A stretch of 64,000 bases of DNA, from positions 45,685 through 109,684 of the forward strand of contig JBBRYA010000003.1 in assembly GCA_038238015.1 (NCBI GenBank), given 5' to 3'. Both the position numbers and the translations under genes were made by a program. Numbering within the stretch: position 1 is the stretch's first letter; each line of letters begins with the position of its first letter. Positions 1-9,500 of the stretch are shown piece after piece. The DNA comes from DASQFQ01 sp038238015. GTDB taxonomy: Bacteria > Actinomycetota > Thermoleophilia > Solirubrobacterales > Solirubrobacteraceae. The notes below the pieces were generated by a model that saw only the letters and a program-made list of their open reading frames with translations, searched no databases and had not been told where the DNA came from.

Positions 1-174
1 GCATATCTCGTCAGAGAGCAGGCTCCCGCAGAGCGGGATGCACTTGCCCAGCGCCTCTGGGAGAGCGGGGTTGACCCCCTCGACCTCCACGAGCTCGAGA
101 CGACGCTTGCGCAGGTGCGCGCCATCCCGCGGCGCCGCTGGCGCACGGCGACGCCGCAGGCCGCCGCCGAGTGA
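1..174 (+). CDS. 3' end of an unidentified gene (57 codons visible)
   Basis: The window opens inside a frame that stays open for 57 codons and ends in TGA at 172-174. Third positions are mostly G or C, as expected for coding sequence here. The stop abuts the stop of the opposing gene: the six bases 172-177 (TGATCA) serve as TGA on both strands. The visible tail is Arg/Ala-rich and has no family motif I recognise. From the neighbours it could be another glycan gene, but that is only context. The start and most of the gene lie outside the window. Confidence 0.5.
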   Translation, partial: AYLVREQAPAERDALAQRLWESGVDPLDLHELETTLAQVRAIPRRRWRTATPQAAAE

Positions 175-3100
175 TCACGCGGCGATCCGGGTGAGCGAGC
201 CGCGACTCGCGCGTGCGTCGGCAATCGCTGCTAGCAGCACGTCGACGCGATGGGCGAACGTGTGCTCAGCCAGCACCTTGAAACGGCCCTCGGCTGAGCG
301 TCGCCGACGTTCCTCCGGGTCCGCGAGCAGTCTCTCTACGTGAGCGTGAAGTTCCTCGGGCGTGTCGTACGTGACGACCGCATCGCCGAAGTGCTCTTCG
401 AGCCCAGCCACGCGATCGCTGATCACGACGGCACCGCAGGCGACGGCGTCGTACACGCGATTGGAGATGAACCCGTGGGCACGCATGTCCTCCCAGTGAT
501 CGTTCAGGACGATTCCCGCCGACGAGTAGACCTGGCGAACCTCGTCACTCGCGACCCACTCGGCAACTACCAGGCCGTCCTCGATGAGGCCGTTCCAATT
601 GGAGCCGAAGACGGCAAGATCGTGTTTCGTGGGCAGGAGGTCGGCCAAGACCTTGCGACGGACGAAGCGCGAGTTGCCGACGAAGACCAGATCGCGGCGG
701 TGCAGTTCGGTGGGCTCCGGGTGAAAGACGCGCGGGTCAGTCGCCTGCTCGAGCAAGACGACCGGGGTAGAGGTTCTCTGGCTCAGATCGGCGGCAAAGC
801 CGGGCGAGGCCACGAAGACGAGGTCGTAGCCGTCGCACTCCGCGCCGCCGAGGTCCTCTGGATGACTGATGTTCCATAGCACGTTGAGCTGGCCCGGCTT
901 GGGGGAGTGCCGGCTCAGCCCCCGCAGCACGATGGCCACATCGCAGCTCAAGCCGGCGGGATCCTCCCACTCCGCCAGCACCTGGATGAGGCTGCGGTGG
1001 CCACGTCGCTGCAACTCGCGTTGGAGCGCAGTAGCAAAGTGAAGATCGCCCCATCGCGCCGCCGCCTCCCAGGTGGGGGCCCCGATCTTAATGGCGAACG
1101 AGAGCTTCTGCTCAGACTCCTCGAGGATCTCCACCAGTCGATCAGCACGGTGCGCATAGGTGTGATGGTTGAGAACCGTCCGGCGGTACCGGCGTCCAAG
1201 CTCGCGGCGACGGTCTCCGTCTTCGAGCAGCGCATCGAGTTGCGCGCGCAGCGACGCCTGCGACGACCAGACCGGAAACTCGGTGTCGAACAACTCGCGC
1301 ACTCCTGACCCGCAGTTGGTGATAACGGGCGCGCCACACGCAAGTGCGTCGAAGACGCGGGCGTTCACCGCACCGATCGGGAGTGTGGGCGCTGCGGTGT
1401 CGTCAATGACGAGCTTCGCCCATCCGTAGACCTTGCGAAGCTCTTCGTACGCGGCCGTCCCGTTGGCGAAGGGCGCAAGCGGGCTGTCTTCCCAACCCCG
1501 CCCGTAGATCGCGACCTGCTCTCCATCGCGCGGGCGAAGGGCGCGCTCGATGTCGCGCTCGACGCCCCAGCGGTTGCCGGTGAACACGTAATCCAGTTCA
1601 CGGACGTTGCGTGGGGGTGGGAAGAAGCGCGCCGGGTTCGTGGCGAGCGGGAACGGGATGCTGGGTCGCCCCGTCCGCGCCGCGATGAGGTCGCCCGAGA
1701 TGCCCGAAGACACCAGGAGCAGATCGATGCGATTGAACCACGGGCGTTCGAGCCAGCGCTCGGTCCAGTTGCGGATCCAGGCAACGGTGACCACGTCCGT
1801 CGGCACTCGCCGAGCATCGAAAGGGTCCATGAGCGTGATGAGGTAGTCAAGATCGGCCGGAAGGTCATACCAGTGGTCGTCCTTGCGCTCTGCGTAGGTG
1901 ATCTGCCAGCCCTTCTGCACCAGCGCGTCACCGAGCTCATGCGCCGTATACCAATCGCCCCAGCCGTCCGACTGGGCCAAGCTGGTTAGCGTGATCGCCG
2001 CGTGAGGCGGCTCATCGGTCCATGCACGCGCCCCGCGCAGCCGGTCGAGCCGGACCTCGCGCCGGAGCGACGCGCTCCAGCGCTGAGCGAACAGCGCACG
2101 GTTACCAAGCCGGTTGAGGCGCATGAACTCACGGCCCGCGGCTTTCTGACTCGAGGATTCACGATGTAGGAGCATCGACCGGCCGCTAACGCGGATTTCG
2201 TGCCCCATGCGGCGCAGCTGGAGCCCGAAGTCGACGTCCTCGGTTCCGTACCGGTAGCCCACGGGGAAGCCGCCCGCGGCCTCGAAGATGACGCGCGGCA
2301 ACAGCAGGCAGGCTGCGGTCGTTGACGGCTGGCTGCGCTCCACGCCGAAGTGCTGGCCGAAGGCGTCGTCACCATCCCCGGCGTTGTAGGCGCGCAGCGC
2401 GTTTCCGTCGCGCCGGAAGCGGATCCCGGCATGTTGCACGATCCACCCGCTTGGTGCGCGCACATCCGTGACGTCGGCGTGCAGCAGCGTGGCGCCGACG
2501 ACGGTGGTGCCGGCCTGCTGCGCCGCAACGAGCTCGTGAAGCCAACCGGGTTCGATCGGTTCCACGTCATTGTTGGCGAAGAGCAGCAGCTGCCCGGCCG
2601 CAACCCCCGCACCCTGATTGCAGGCCTCTGAGAACGACCGGTTCGACTCGTTGGCCTCCATCCGGACGGGGAACGGCGCTTCGAGCTCCGTGAGCCAGTC
2701 CTGCGTCCCGTCGGTCGAGGCGTTGTCCACGACCACGAGCTCCAGCCTGTCGTAGCGCGTGCGCTCGACGAGCCCGTCAACCAGGCGCTGCACGTGGCTC
2801 AATCCATCTCGGGTGACGACTACCACGGACACCAGCGGCGCGTCTTCGAGAGCAGCCGGGGGACCCAGCCGCCTCCGCGCTTCGTCCCCGAGAGCGAGAG
2901 GATCCCGAGTCTGGGGGAGGCGCGCGGCGGCAGGCGGCGCCGGAAGCGCCGCAACCGGCGCACGCGGCGCCGGCAGAAGTCCCACCGCGTCCTCGAGCCG
3001 TGCGATCCGCTCCAGAGCGGTAACGACGGCGCCGCGCGTGCGCGCGGGTCGGGCACGGATCCGGGCCGCGAGCACTGCCATCGTGTGGCCCCACCGCCAC

Positions 3101-3264
3101 GTGCGTGATGCAGCGATGCGCTCGAGGTCAGCTCGTAGCGCTGCGACCCCCGTGCGTAGTGTCGAGACCTCCGCCTGCAGCTCGCGAGCCTGACGGCGCG
3201 CCTGCTCGAGCTCGCTGCGCAGCCGTTCCGCTTCGCTTCCCGGTCCCACGCGCTCGTTGGTCAC
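175..3264 (-). CDS. Three-domain glycosyltransferase: coiled coil + GT2 + two CgeB-like GT-B modules
   Basis: About 1029 aa from the GTG at 3264. A short coiled coil (residues 10-50) ends in SRTWRWGH. A GT2 domain (about 143-385) follows, with SVVVVTRDG, VVVDNAS and a DXD-like NND near 231. Two tandem CgeB-like GT-B halves come next (about 425-720 and 723-1020), each with the late pattern Y...G..LND/IDD..., ...VFDA/VYDAVACGA that marks the nucleotide-sugar side of these folds. Probably a processive or multi-linkage transferase for a surface glycan, acting in the cytoplasm. Starts at 3342 (GTG) or 3333 (ATG) are also possible, but they would overlap the divergent gene; the GTG at 3264 has a GATGCT box 6 nt upstream. 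Linkages cannot be predicted. Confidence 0.85.
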   Translation of the reverse strand: MTNERVGPGSEAERLRSELEQARRQARELQAEVSTLRTGVAALRADLERIAASRTWRWGHTMAVLAARIRARPARTRGAVVTALERIARLEDAVGLLPAPRAPVAALPAPPAAARLPQTRDPLALGDEARRRLGPPAALEDAPLVSVVVVTRDGLSHVQRLVDGLVERTRYDRLELVVVDNASTDGTQDWLTELEAPFPVRMEANESNRSFSEACNQGAGVAAGQLLLFANNDVEPIEPGWLHELVAAQQAGTTVVGATLLHADVTDVRAPSGWIVQHAGIRFRRDGNALRAYNAGDGDDAFGQHFGVERSQPSTTAACLLLPRVIFEAAGGFPVGYRYGTEDVDFGLQLRRMGHEIRVSGRSMLLHRESSSQKAAGREFMRLNRLGNRALFAQRWSASLRREVRLDRLRGARAWTDEPPHAAITLTSLAQSDGWGDWYTAHELGDALVQKGWQITYAERKDDHWYDLPADLDYLITLMDPFDARRVPTDVVTVAWIRNWTERWLERPWFNRIDLLLVSSGISGDLIAARTGRPSIPFPLATNPARFFPPPRNVRELDYVFTGNRWGVERDIERALRPRDGEQVAIYGRGWEDSPLAPFANGTAAYEELRKVYGWAKLVIDDTAAPTLPIGAVNARVFDALACGAPVITNCGSGVRELFDTEFPVWSSQASLRAQLDALLEDGDRRRELGRRYRRTVLNHHTYAHRADRLVEILEESEQKLSFAIKIGAPTWEAAARWGDLHFATALQRELQRRGHRSLIQVLAEWEDPAGLSCDVAIVLRGLSRHSPKPGQLNVLWNISHPEDLGGAECDGYDLVFVASPGFAADLSQRTSTPVVLLEQATDPRVFHPEPTELHRRDLVFVGNSRFVRRKVLADLLPTKHDLAVFGSNWNGLIEDGLVVAEWVASDEVRQVYSSAGIVLNDHWEDMRAHGFISNRVYDAVACGAVVISDRVAGLEEHFGDAVVTYDTPEELHAHVERLLADPEERRRRSAEGRFKVLAEHTFAHRVDVLLAAIADARASRGSLTRIAA

Positions 3265-3314
3265 GCCGCAAGCATCCCGGAAGTCGCTGCCGCGCGGTGG
3301 GTCGGGTTCGTGCC

Positions 3315-3320
3315 TACCAT
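3315..3320 (+). promoter_or_regulatory. -10 box TACCAT before the gene at 3332
   Basis: TACCAT fits TANNNT and lies 11 nt before the ATG at 3332. It supports that start over an upstream GTG at 3257. No clear -35 is visible. Confidence 0.4.
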
Positions 3321-3331
3321 CCGCCCGACAC

Positions 3332-4987
3332 ATGGAGCGCACAGCTCAAGCGGACACGCCGCGCCAAGTCCCCGGAGTCACGCCGACGAGGCGCCGGCTC
3401 GCCCGGACGCTGACAGGGGCGCGCTGGAGCGAGTATCGGGGGTTGCTCGAATACGCGCTCGTAATGGGCTACCGCGTGATCTCGCTCGAGCGCTGGCTCG
3501 ACGAGGGAGATGACCCGGGGCTCCCGACCCTGATCCTCCGCCACGACGTAGACCAGTGCCCCGGCTCGGTGCGGCGGATGCTCGCTGCGGAGCGCGCGCT
3601 CGGCGTGACCGCGACGTGGTACTTCCGCTGGCGCACGGCCGATCCCCGCGCCATCGACTGGATACGCAACGCGGGCGGCGAAGTGGGGCTGCACTACGAG
3701 ACCCTCACCAGGCGGCTGCTGAACCAGCGCGGTCCTCGCGAGCCGGAGGCGCTCATCGCGTCCTGCCGCGAGGAGCTCGCAGGTGAGATCGCCTCGTTCC
3801 AAGAGCATTTCGGCCCGATCCGCAGCGTCTGCCCTCACGGAGATTCACGGGTGCCGGGGTCCAGCAACCAGGTGCTCCTTCGCAGTGTTGACGTCACCCG
3901 CTTCGGAGTGGACTACGACGGCAACGATGCGTTGAGCAAGCGGCGGCTCGGCGTGTGGCTGACCGATCGGAGCACTCCTGACGGGCGCTGGAAAGACGGG
4001 ATGGATCCGTTGCAGCTGCTCAACGGGCACTGCACGCCGATGCTCTGCCTGACCCACCCCAACAACCTCATCTCGGGACCGGCTCTGTGGGCGGACCGCA
4101 TTGCGGCCGCCGCCCTGCCCGCGCCTCGTCCAGCGGCGCGGCGGCTCCTGATGCGCACCGGCAGCGACGAGGTGCCTGCCGTGCCCAAGGGTCGGGTTCC
4201 CGAGCCATCGGCGTTCGCACCCGTGGCACGAACGCTGGAGCGCGAGGTTCGGGCGTACTACGCCGGCCGCACCGACGCTCCTACAGGCCAAGCGGGCCTG
4301 AACACGTTGCTGACAAACTCGGCGTTCGCCGAACGCAGGGCCGAGACCCTCCTGGAGGTGCTCTTTCTCCACTCCGATGTCAGATCCCTCGCTGGTCTGC
4401 GCGTGCTCGACGTCGGATGCGGGTTCGGCGCCCTAGCGGCCGTCTTCGCGTCTCGCGGGGCGGTTGTCACGGCGCTGGATCCGAACAGTGAACGGTCTGC
4501 AGTTGGACGCCGGGTCGCCGAGCATCATGATCTCCCAGTCACTTTCCGCCGCGGCTGGATCGAGGAGATAGTGCTCGGTACGGAAGACTTCGATCTCGTC
4601 GTGCTCAACAACTCGTTCTGCTACTTGCTCGACCTCAGCGCCCGCCGGGTCGCGCTGAGCCACATTCGTGCATCTCTGAAACCGGGCGGATGGCTTGCCA
4701 TGCGCAACCCGAACCGGCTCTTCCCGATCGACCAGTTTACGGGCCTTCCACTGCTCGGGGTGCTGTCGCCGCGCCTCGCGAAGGGTTCCGCTCGGCTAGT
4801 AGGCCGCCATCGCTCCGAGGTGCGTCTCCAGACCGTCTGGGCGCAGCGACGCGAGCTGGGGGGCGCCGGCTACGTCGACGTCTCGGCGGGGACACCTCAT
4901 CGCGACGTGTGGCGTCGAAGGCTCGTAGCCTTCGCGCGCTACCAGCATGTGGTGGCTCGTCGACCTTCGGAGGCCTCGCGTGCGTGA
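3332..4987 (+). CDS. Polysaccharide-deacetylase-like domain fused to a SAM-dependent methyltransferase
   Basis: 551 aa. The N-terminal half (about 35-310) resembles the NodB/polysaccharide-deacetylase fold: LILRHDVDQ (HDVD at 71-74), then EVGLHYET near 118-123, and CLTHP late in the domain. The C-terminal half is a class I methyltransferase with motif I VLDVGCGFG at 357-365, an acidic strand end ALDPN, and LKPGGWLAMRNPNRL. The protein could deacetylate one sugar and methylate the same or another sugar; substrates are unknown. The ATG at 3332 is chosen for the -10 box just before it. The 3' end overlaps the next gene by 8 nt, so the two are probably translationally coupled. The canonical second metal-site motif of NodB enzymes is not obvious, so deacetylase activity is uncertain. 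Confidence 0.8.
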   Translation: MERTAQADTPRQVPGVTPTRRRLARTLTGARWSEYRGLLEYALVMGYRVISLERWLDEGDDPGLPTLILRHDVDQCPGSVRRMLAAERALGVTATWYFRWRTADPRAIDWIRNAGGEVGLHYETLTRRLLNQRGPREPEALIASCREELAGEIASFQEHFGPIRSVCPHGDSRVPGSSNQVLLRSVDVTRFGVDYDGNDALSKRRLGVWLTDRSTPDGRWKDGMDPLQLLNGHCTPMLCLTHPNNLISGPALWADRIAAAALPAPRPAARRLLMRTGSDEVPAVPKGRVPEPSAFAPVARTLEREVRAYYAGRTDAPTGQAGLNTLLTNSAFAERRAETLLEVLFLHSDVRSLAGLRVLDVGCGFGALAAVFASRGAVVTALDPNSERSAVGRRVAEHHDLPVTFRRGWIEEIVLGTEDFDLVVLNNSFCYLLDLSARRVALSHIRASLKPGGWLAMRNPNRLFPIDQFTGLPLLGVLSPRLAKGSARLVGRHRSEVRLQTVWAQRRELGGAGYVDVSAGTPHRDVWRRRLVAFARYQHVVARRPSEASRA

Positions 4988-6539
4988 CACCCCTCAGCGC
5001 CTGGACCAGAGCCTGTGGCGGCTCGTTATCCGGCCGCTCGCCGAGGAGAAGGGTGGCCAAGTCGTCTGCGACACCGACGCGGCCGAATTGGTGGAGCGGC
5101 TGCTCGCGGTCACCACGGCGATCGTCCATGCCGTGGATCCGGTCGACGACTTCGAGGAACTCGCGCCGGCATACGGGGAGCGGCTCGTCGCGCATGCCGC
5201 TCCGGGGCCGGCCTGGGAGGCTGCGACGCAATGCCGTCTGGCCGTGCTCGACGCACGACGGTCGCTTCATGATCACGTCGAAGGCATCCGACGCATCCGC
5301 GAGCAGCAGCGCGAGCTGCCGACGGTCGTCGTCCAAGGTCTCGAGGACGATGGCGCACTGGGCCCCGGGGCTTCGTCGTTGGCAGTCTTCGGCGAGCACG
5401 GTTGGACCGTGCTGGAGCTGCCCGGACTCCCGGGCGCCCGGCTGGTGCTGCCGGCCGGGCCACGCCAGGGAGAAGGCCGTGCGGGTGCGCTGGTGACGCG
5501 GCTCGCCCGCTCAACAGCGCTTGCGCCGCCTCCGACGGTGGATCTGGTTCCTGCGCAAGCCCACCAACCGCCGGACGTGGCGCTGCGCTCACGACTGCGC
5601 GATCTCGAGGAGCTCGCTGCTGCCGCCGACGCGCGGCGTGAGGGCGCGGAGCGTCGAGAGGCAGCCGCGAAGGATGTGACCGCCGCACTCCGCACGTTCC
5701 ACGAGCAGCTCCGCGCGGAGGCCGTCGAGGCGCGATCGCGGGTCAAGAGATCCCGGCTGGCCGAGGCGGACGCGACGCAGCGGGCCACCGACTCAGAGCG
5801 CCGCGAGGAGATCGCTGAGGCGGCCGCGGTAGAACTGCGCACCGCTCACGAGCACGCCCGCGTAGAGGTAAACGAGACGTCGGCCCTGCTCGAGGCCTCT
5901 CGCGCGGCCGAGCAGAAGGCAGCCACACGCGCCGAAGCTGCGGAGCTGCGGGCCGGCCAGGCAGCAGCACACGCGGACGCATCGGCTACCGCCGAGGCGG
6001 AGGCCGCCGGTCGCGCCGCGTTCGTGGAACTGCGCGCCGCAGATGCGGAGCGACGAATGGTTGAAGCGGAGGCGGACGCCGATGAGGCCCGGCGGTTGAG
6101 AGAGGAAGCCAATCACAGCAGTGCTCAGGCAGCGGCGCGCCTCGAGGTCGCGTACGAACGAGCTGATGCCGCAGAGCAGCGCGCTGGCGCGCTCGACCGC
6201 GAGGCGCGGCGAGCAGCAGACGAGATGGGGATCGCGAGAATCGATACGACGGCGCTCGTCAACAGTCGAGACGCGCTGCGCTCAGAGCGTGACTCACTAC
6301 GCAGTGAACTCGCCAAGCTCGGCGGCCGGCGAAACGCGCTCTTGGTGAAGGTGGAAGCGCTCGAGGGCCTTCAGGGGCAGACGAAGCAGGATCTGGAGCG
6401 GGCACGGGCCTCCTGGGCGTGGCGGCTCGGTCACGCGTTGACCAAGCTCGGGCGGATCCTCACGTTCCGACGACCAGGTCGGACGGATGCGCTCGGGGCC
6501 GCGATCGATCGCCTATCGTCACCCGACGGCACGAGATGA
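4980..6539 (+). CDS. Long coiled-coil protein of the glycan locus, unknown function
   Basis: 519 aa from a GTG at 4980. The start is well supported: CGGAGG at 4968-4973 lies 6 nt upstream and the GTG overlaps the previous stop (GTGCGTGA). Residues 1-170 look globular (WRLVIRPLAEEKGG near the start) and I do not recognise the fold. Residues about 205-470 are Ala/Glu/Arg-rich heptad sequence, a long coiled coil. It closes with SWAWRLGHALTKL near 477, very like SRTWRWGH after the coiled coil of the first large glycosyltransferase. The stop overlaps the next start in ATGA. It probably acts as a scaffold or length ruler for the flanking multi-domain enzymes (inference only). Confidence 0.75.
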   Translation: MRDTPQRLDQSLWRLVIRPLAEEKGGQVVCDTDAAELVERLLAVTTAIVHAVDPVDDFEELAPAYGERLVAHAAPGPAWEAATQCRLAVLDARRSLHDHVEGIRRIREQQRELPTVVVQGLEDDGALGPGASSLAVFGEHGWTVLELPGLPGARLVLPAGPRQGEGRAGALVTRLARSTALAPPPTVDLVPAQAHQPPDVALRSRLRDLEELAAAADARREGAERREAAAKDVTAALRTFHEQLRAEAVEARSRVKRSRLAEADATQRATDSERREEIAEAAAVELRTAHEHARVEVNETSALLEASRAAEQKAATRAEAAELRAGQAAAHADASATAEAEAAGRAAFVELRAADAERRMVEAEADADEARRLREEANHSSAQAAARLEVAYERADAAEQRAGALDREARRAADEMGIARIDTTALVNSRDALRSERDSLRSELAKLGGRRNALLVKVEALEGLQGQTKQDLERARASWAWRLGHALTKLGRILTFRRPGRTDALGAAIDRLSSPDGTR

Positions 6540-9500
6540 ACCGTTTCTGGGCACAGATTCTCCACCCGATCGCACGGGCGGCCGAGGCGCGCACCGTGTG
6601 CGAGATCGGAGCCCAGCACGGTCTACTGACCGAGAAGGTGCTCGCCTATTGCCACGAGGTGGGCGGTATTGCGCACATCGTGGACCCCGCACCGACCTTC
6701 GACGTCGACGAGTGGCGATCACGCTACGGAGCCACCTTCGACTTCCACCTTGCTCGCAGTCTGGACTCTCTGCCCGGGATCCTCCCAGTCGACCTTGTCC
6801 TCATCGACGGCGACCACAACTGGTACACGGTCTTCCACGAGCTGCGACTCATCGAGCGGCTCTCGCTCGATCGGTCGCCTCAGCTTCCCGTCCTCGTGCT
6901 CCACGATATGGGCTGGCCCTACGCGCGCCGCGATCTCTATTACGACCCGTCCTCGATCCCCGAGGAACATCGCCACCCGCACGCTCGACGCGGTCTCCAC
7001 CCGGACTCCCCTGAGCTCGTCGAGGGAGGGCTCAACGACCACCTCGAGAACGCCCAGCGTGAGGGAGCCGCTCGCAACGGAGTCCGGACCGCCGTCGACG
7101 ACTTCATGGCCGAATCGCAGACGCCCTGGGAGCTTCACACGTTGCCAGGCCTGCACGGTCTTGGTGTCTTGGTCGAAGCCGGGCGCTTGCACGCCTCTCG
7201 CGAGCTTGCACGAGTGGTCAAGCGGCTCGGCTCTACCGAGCTGCTCGGCCGCCAGCTCGACTCTGTGGAGCGCGAGCGAATCCTTGCCGAGATCCGGGTC
7301 GCTGAAGCTCGCGTGCGCTACCGGAGCGCCGAGGAGCAGAACGAGAAGCTCAAGAGCCGTGCCGCCGAACATAGCCGGGCGCGGGACGAAGCCGACGTCG
7401 CTCGCGCGGCGGCCGAACGGCTCGTTGAGGAACACGAACACCGGCGGCGCGATACCGAGGCAGCACGCGGGGCAGCGGAGCAGAGGGTGACCGAGTACAC
7501 ACATTCGCTCGCGGAAGGCCACGCTGACACCGCGCGGCTCGCCCGCGAGCTCGGCGAGGCCAGCGCGGCGAAGCAGATCCTTTCTGATCAGCTCCGAGAG
7601 CTGAGCGATCGTCTTGACCGGATCACCTCCGAGCGCGACGCGGCATGCGCGGAGGCCGAGCAGCATGCGATCGCGTTGGCGCGGCTCGAGGGTGAGCGAG
7701 CGCAGCTTCTCGATCGCCTCGCGCGACTGACTGTTGACGGTGCGACGGCGCGTGAGCAGCGGGAGACCGCACATGCTGAGGCGACGGCAGAGCTTCGAGC
7801 TCGCGGCGAGAGCGCAGAGAGCGAGCGAGAGGCCGCGCGGGAGCACGCTGGGACGCTCGCCGTGGCGCTCGCACGGCTTGAGGGTGAGCGGGCACAACTG
7901 GTCGAGAGCCTCGAGCGGATCAGGATGGAAACAAAGGCGGCGGGACAGCAGCGCGAGCGGCGCCATGCCGGCGAGGTTGCCGAGCTGCGGACGCGGCTCG
8001 CCCGAGCGGAGGAACACCTCGAGGCATCACGGAAAGAGGCCGCCGAGCACGCTGGTGCTCTTGCTCGGGCGGACCGCGAGCGAGCCGAGCTCGGATCGCG
8101 CCTGGAGCGGTTGTCAGACGACCGGGACGACGCGGAGACCGAGCTCGTCCGCCAGCGCGGGGAGCTCGCGAGCGCCTCGGCCATGGTCGAGCGCTCGCTC
8201 GGACGTGAACGAACTCTCCGCAGCAGGCTCGCGCAGGAGCGCGACGAGTTGGAGGAAGCGCTCGCGCGGGCTGAAGCGTTGGACAGCGCGCTGGTCGAGG
8301 CACGTGCGTCGCTCGCCGATGCTCACGGAGCCCTCGCGGAGCTTGAGCGGCGCGATGGGGAGTGTGTCGCCTATCAGGCAGAAGCTTTGCGCGAGAGCGC
8401 GGCTCGTGCGGCGCTGGAGGACCACGTCGAAGCGCTACGAGCGGAGATCGCTCGATCCGCGAGCGACTCTACGATGCCGGCGTCCGAGGAGCCCGAGGCC
8501 ATCGCCAGGGTGGCGTTCCTGTCGCGCTTCGAGGAACTGCGCCGTACCGGCGGGCTCGAGGATCTCGACGACCGCGAGATGGGTTCGCCGTGGCCGGTGT
8601 TCGCGAAGGCGAGAGGAGGGTCCAAGCGACCGCGGATCTCGGTGATCGTCTGCGTGCACGATGCGCTCGAGGACCTCAGGCGGTGCCTTGTCTCCGTTGC
8701 GCGTCATCTCACGCCGGACGCTGAGGTGATCGTCGTCGATGACGGGAGCGCCGAGCCGACAGCGGGCTTCCTCACCCGCGTTGAAGCAAGCACCTCGCGC
8801 CTTCGCGTGGTGCGCAACCAGGACGAGCCCCATGGCTACACGATCGCCGCGAACCTCGGCCTCCGTGCGGCGCACGGCGAGTACGTGGTGCTCCTCAACA
8901 GCGACACCGAGGTCACCTCGGGCTGGTTGGAGCGGATCGTGGCATGCGGCGAGAGCGACCCGGCGATCGGGATCATCGGGCCTGTCTCGAACGCCGCCAC
9001 CCACCAGTCGGTGCCGTCCGTGCGGACCGGTGGTGAGTGGGCCACGAACCCGCTGCCTCACTGGCTGCCAGTTGACGGCATGGGCGCCGTGGTCGCCGCG
9101 CTGGCGACACGCGAGCGCCCGCGTGTGCCCTTTGTCAACGGCTTCTGCTACGTCGTCCGCCGCCGCGTCCTCGAATCGGTGGGCTACCTCGACGAGGAGC
9201 GGTTTGCCTCCGGCTACTGCGAAGAGAACGATCTCTCGGTTCGCGCTCGAAGCGCCGGTTTCCAGGGAGTGATCGCCGACGACGTGTTCGTTTTCCATGC
9301 CAAGTCGAGGTCCTACACGCCGGAGGGTCGCAAGCGATTGGCCAAGCGGAACTACGCGAGCTTCGTCGAGAAGCACGGGAAGGAGACGATCGCGGCGCTG
9401 GTCGGGGAGCTTGAAGGGCAGCCGCCCGTGGCGGCCCTGGGTGAGCGCCTCGCGTCAGCCATCGCGGATCCGCGGGCGTTCGTGGACGCGATCCAGGAGG

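Noticed and set aside
6719..8017. 432-codon minus-strand frame
   Set aside because: Antisense to the methyltransferase and coiled-coil part of the giant enzyme; no recognisable domain.
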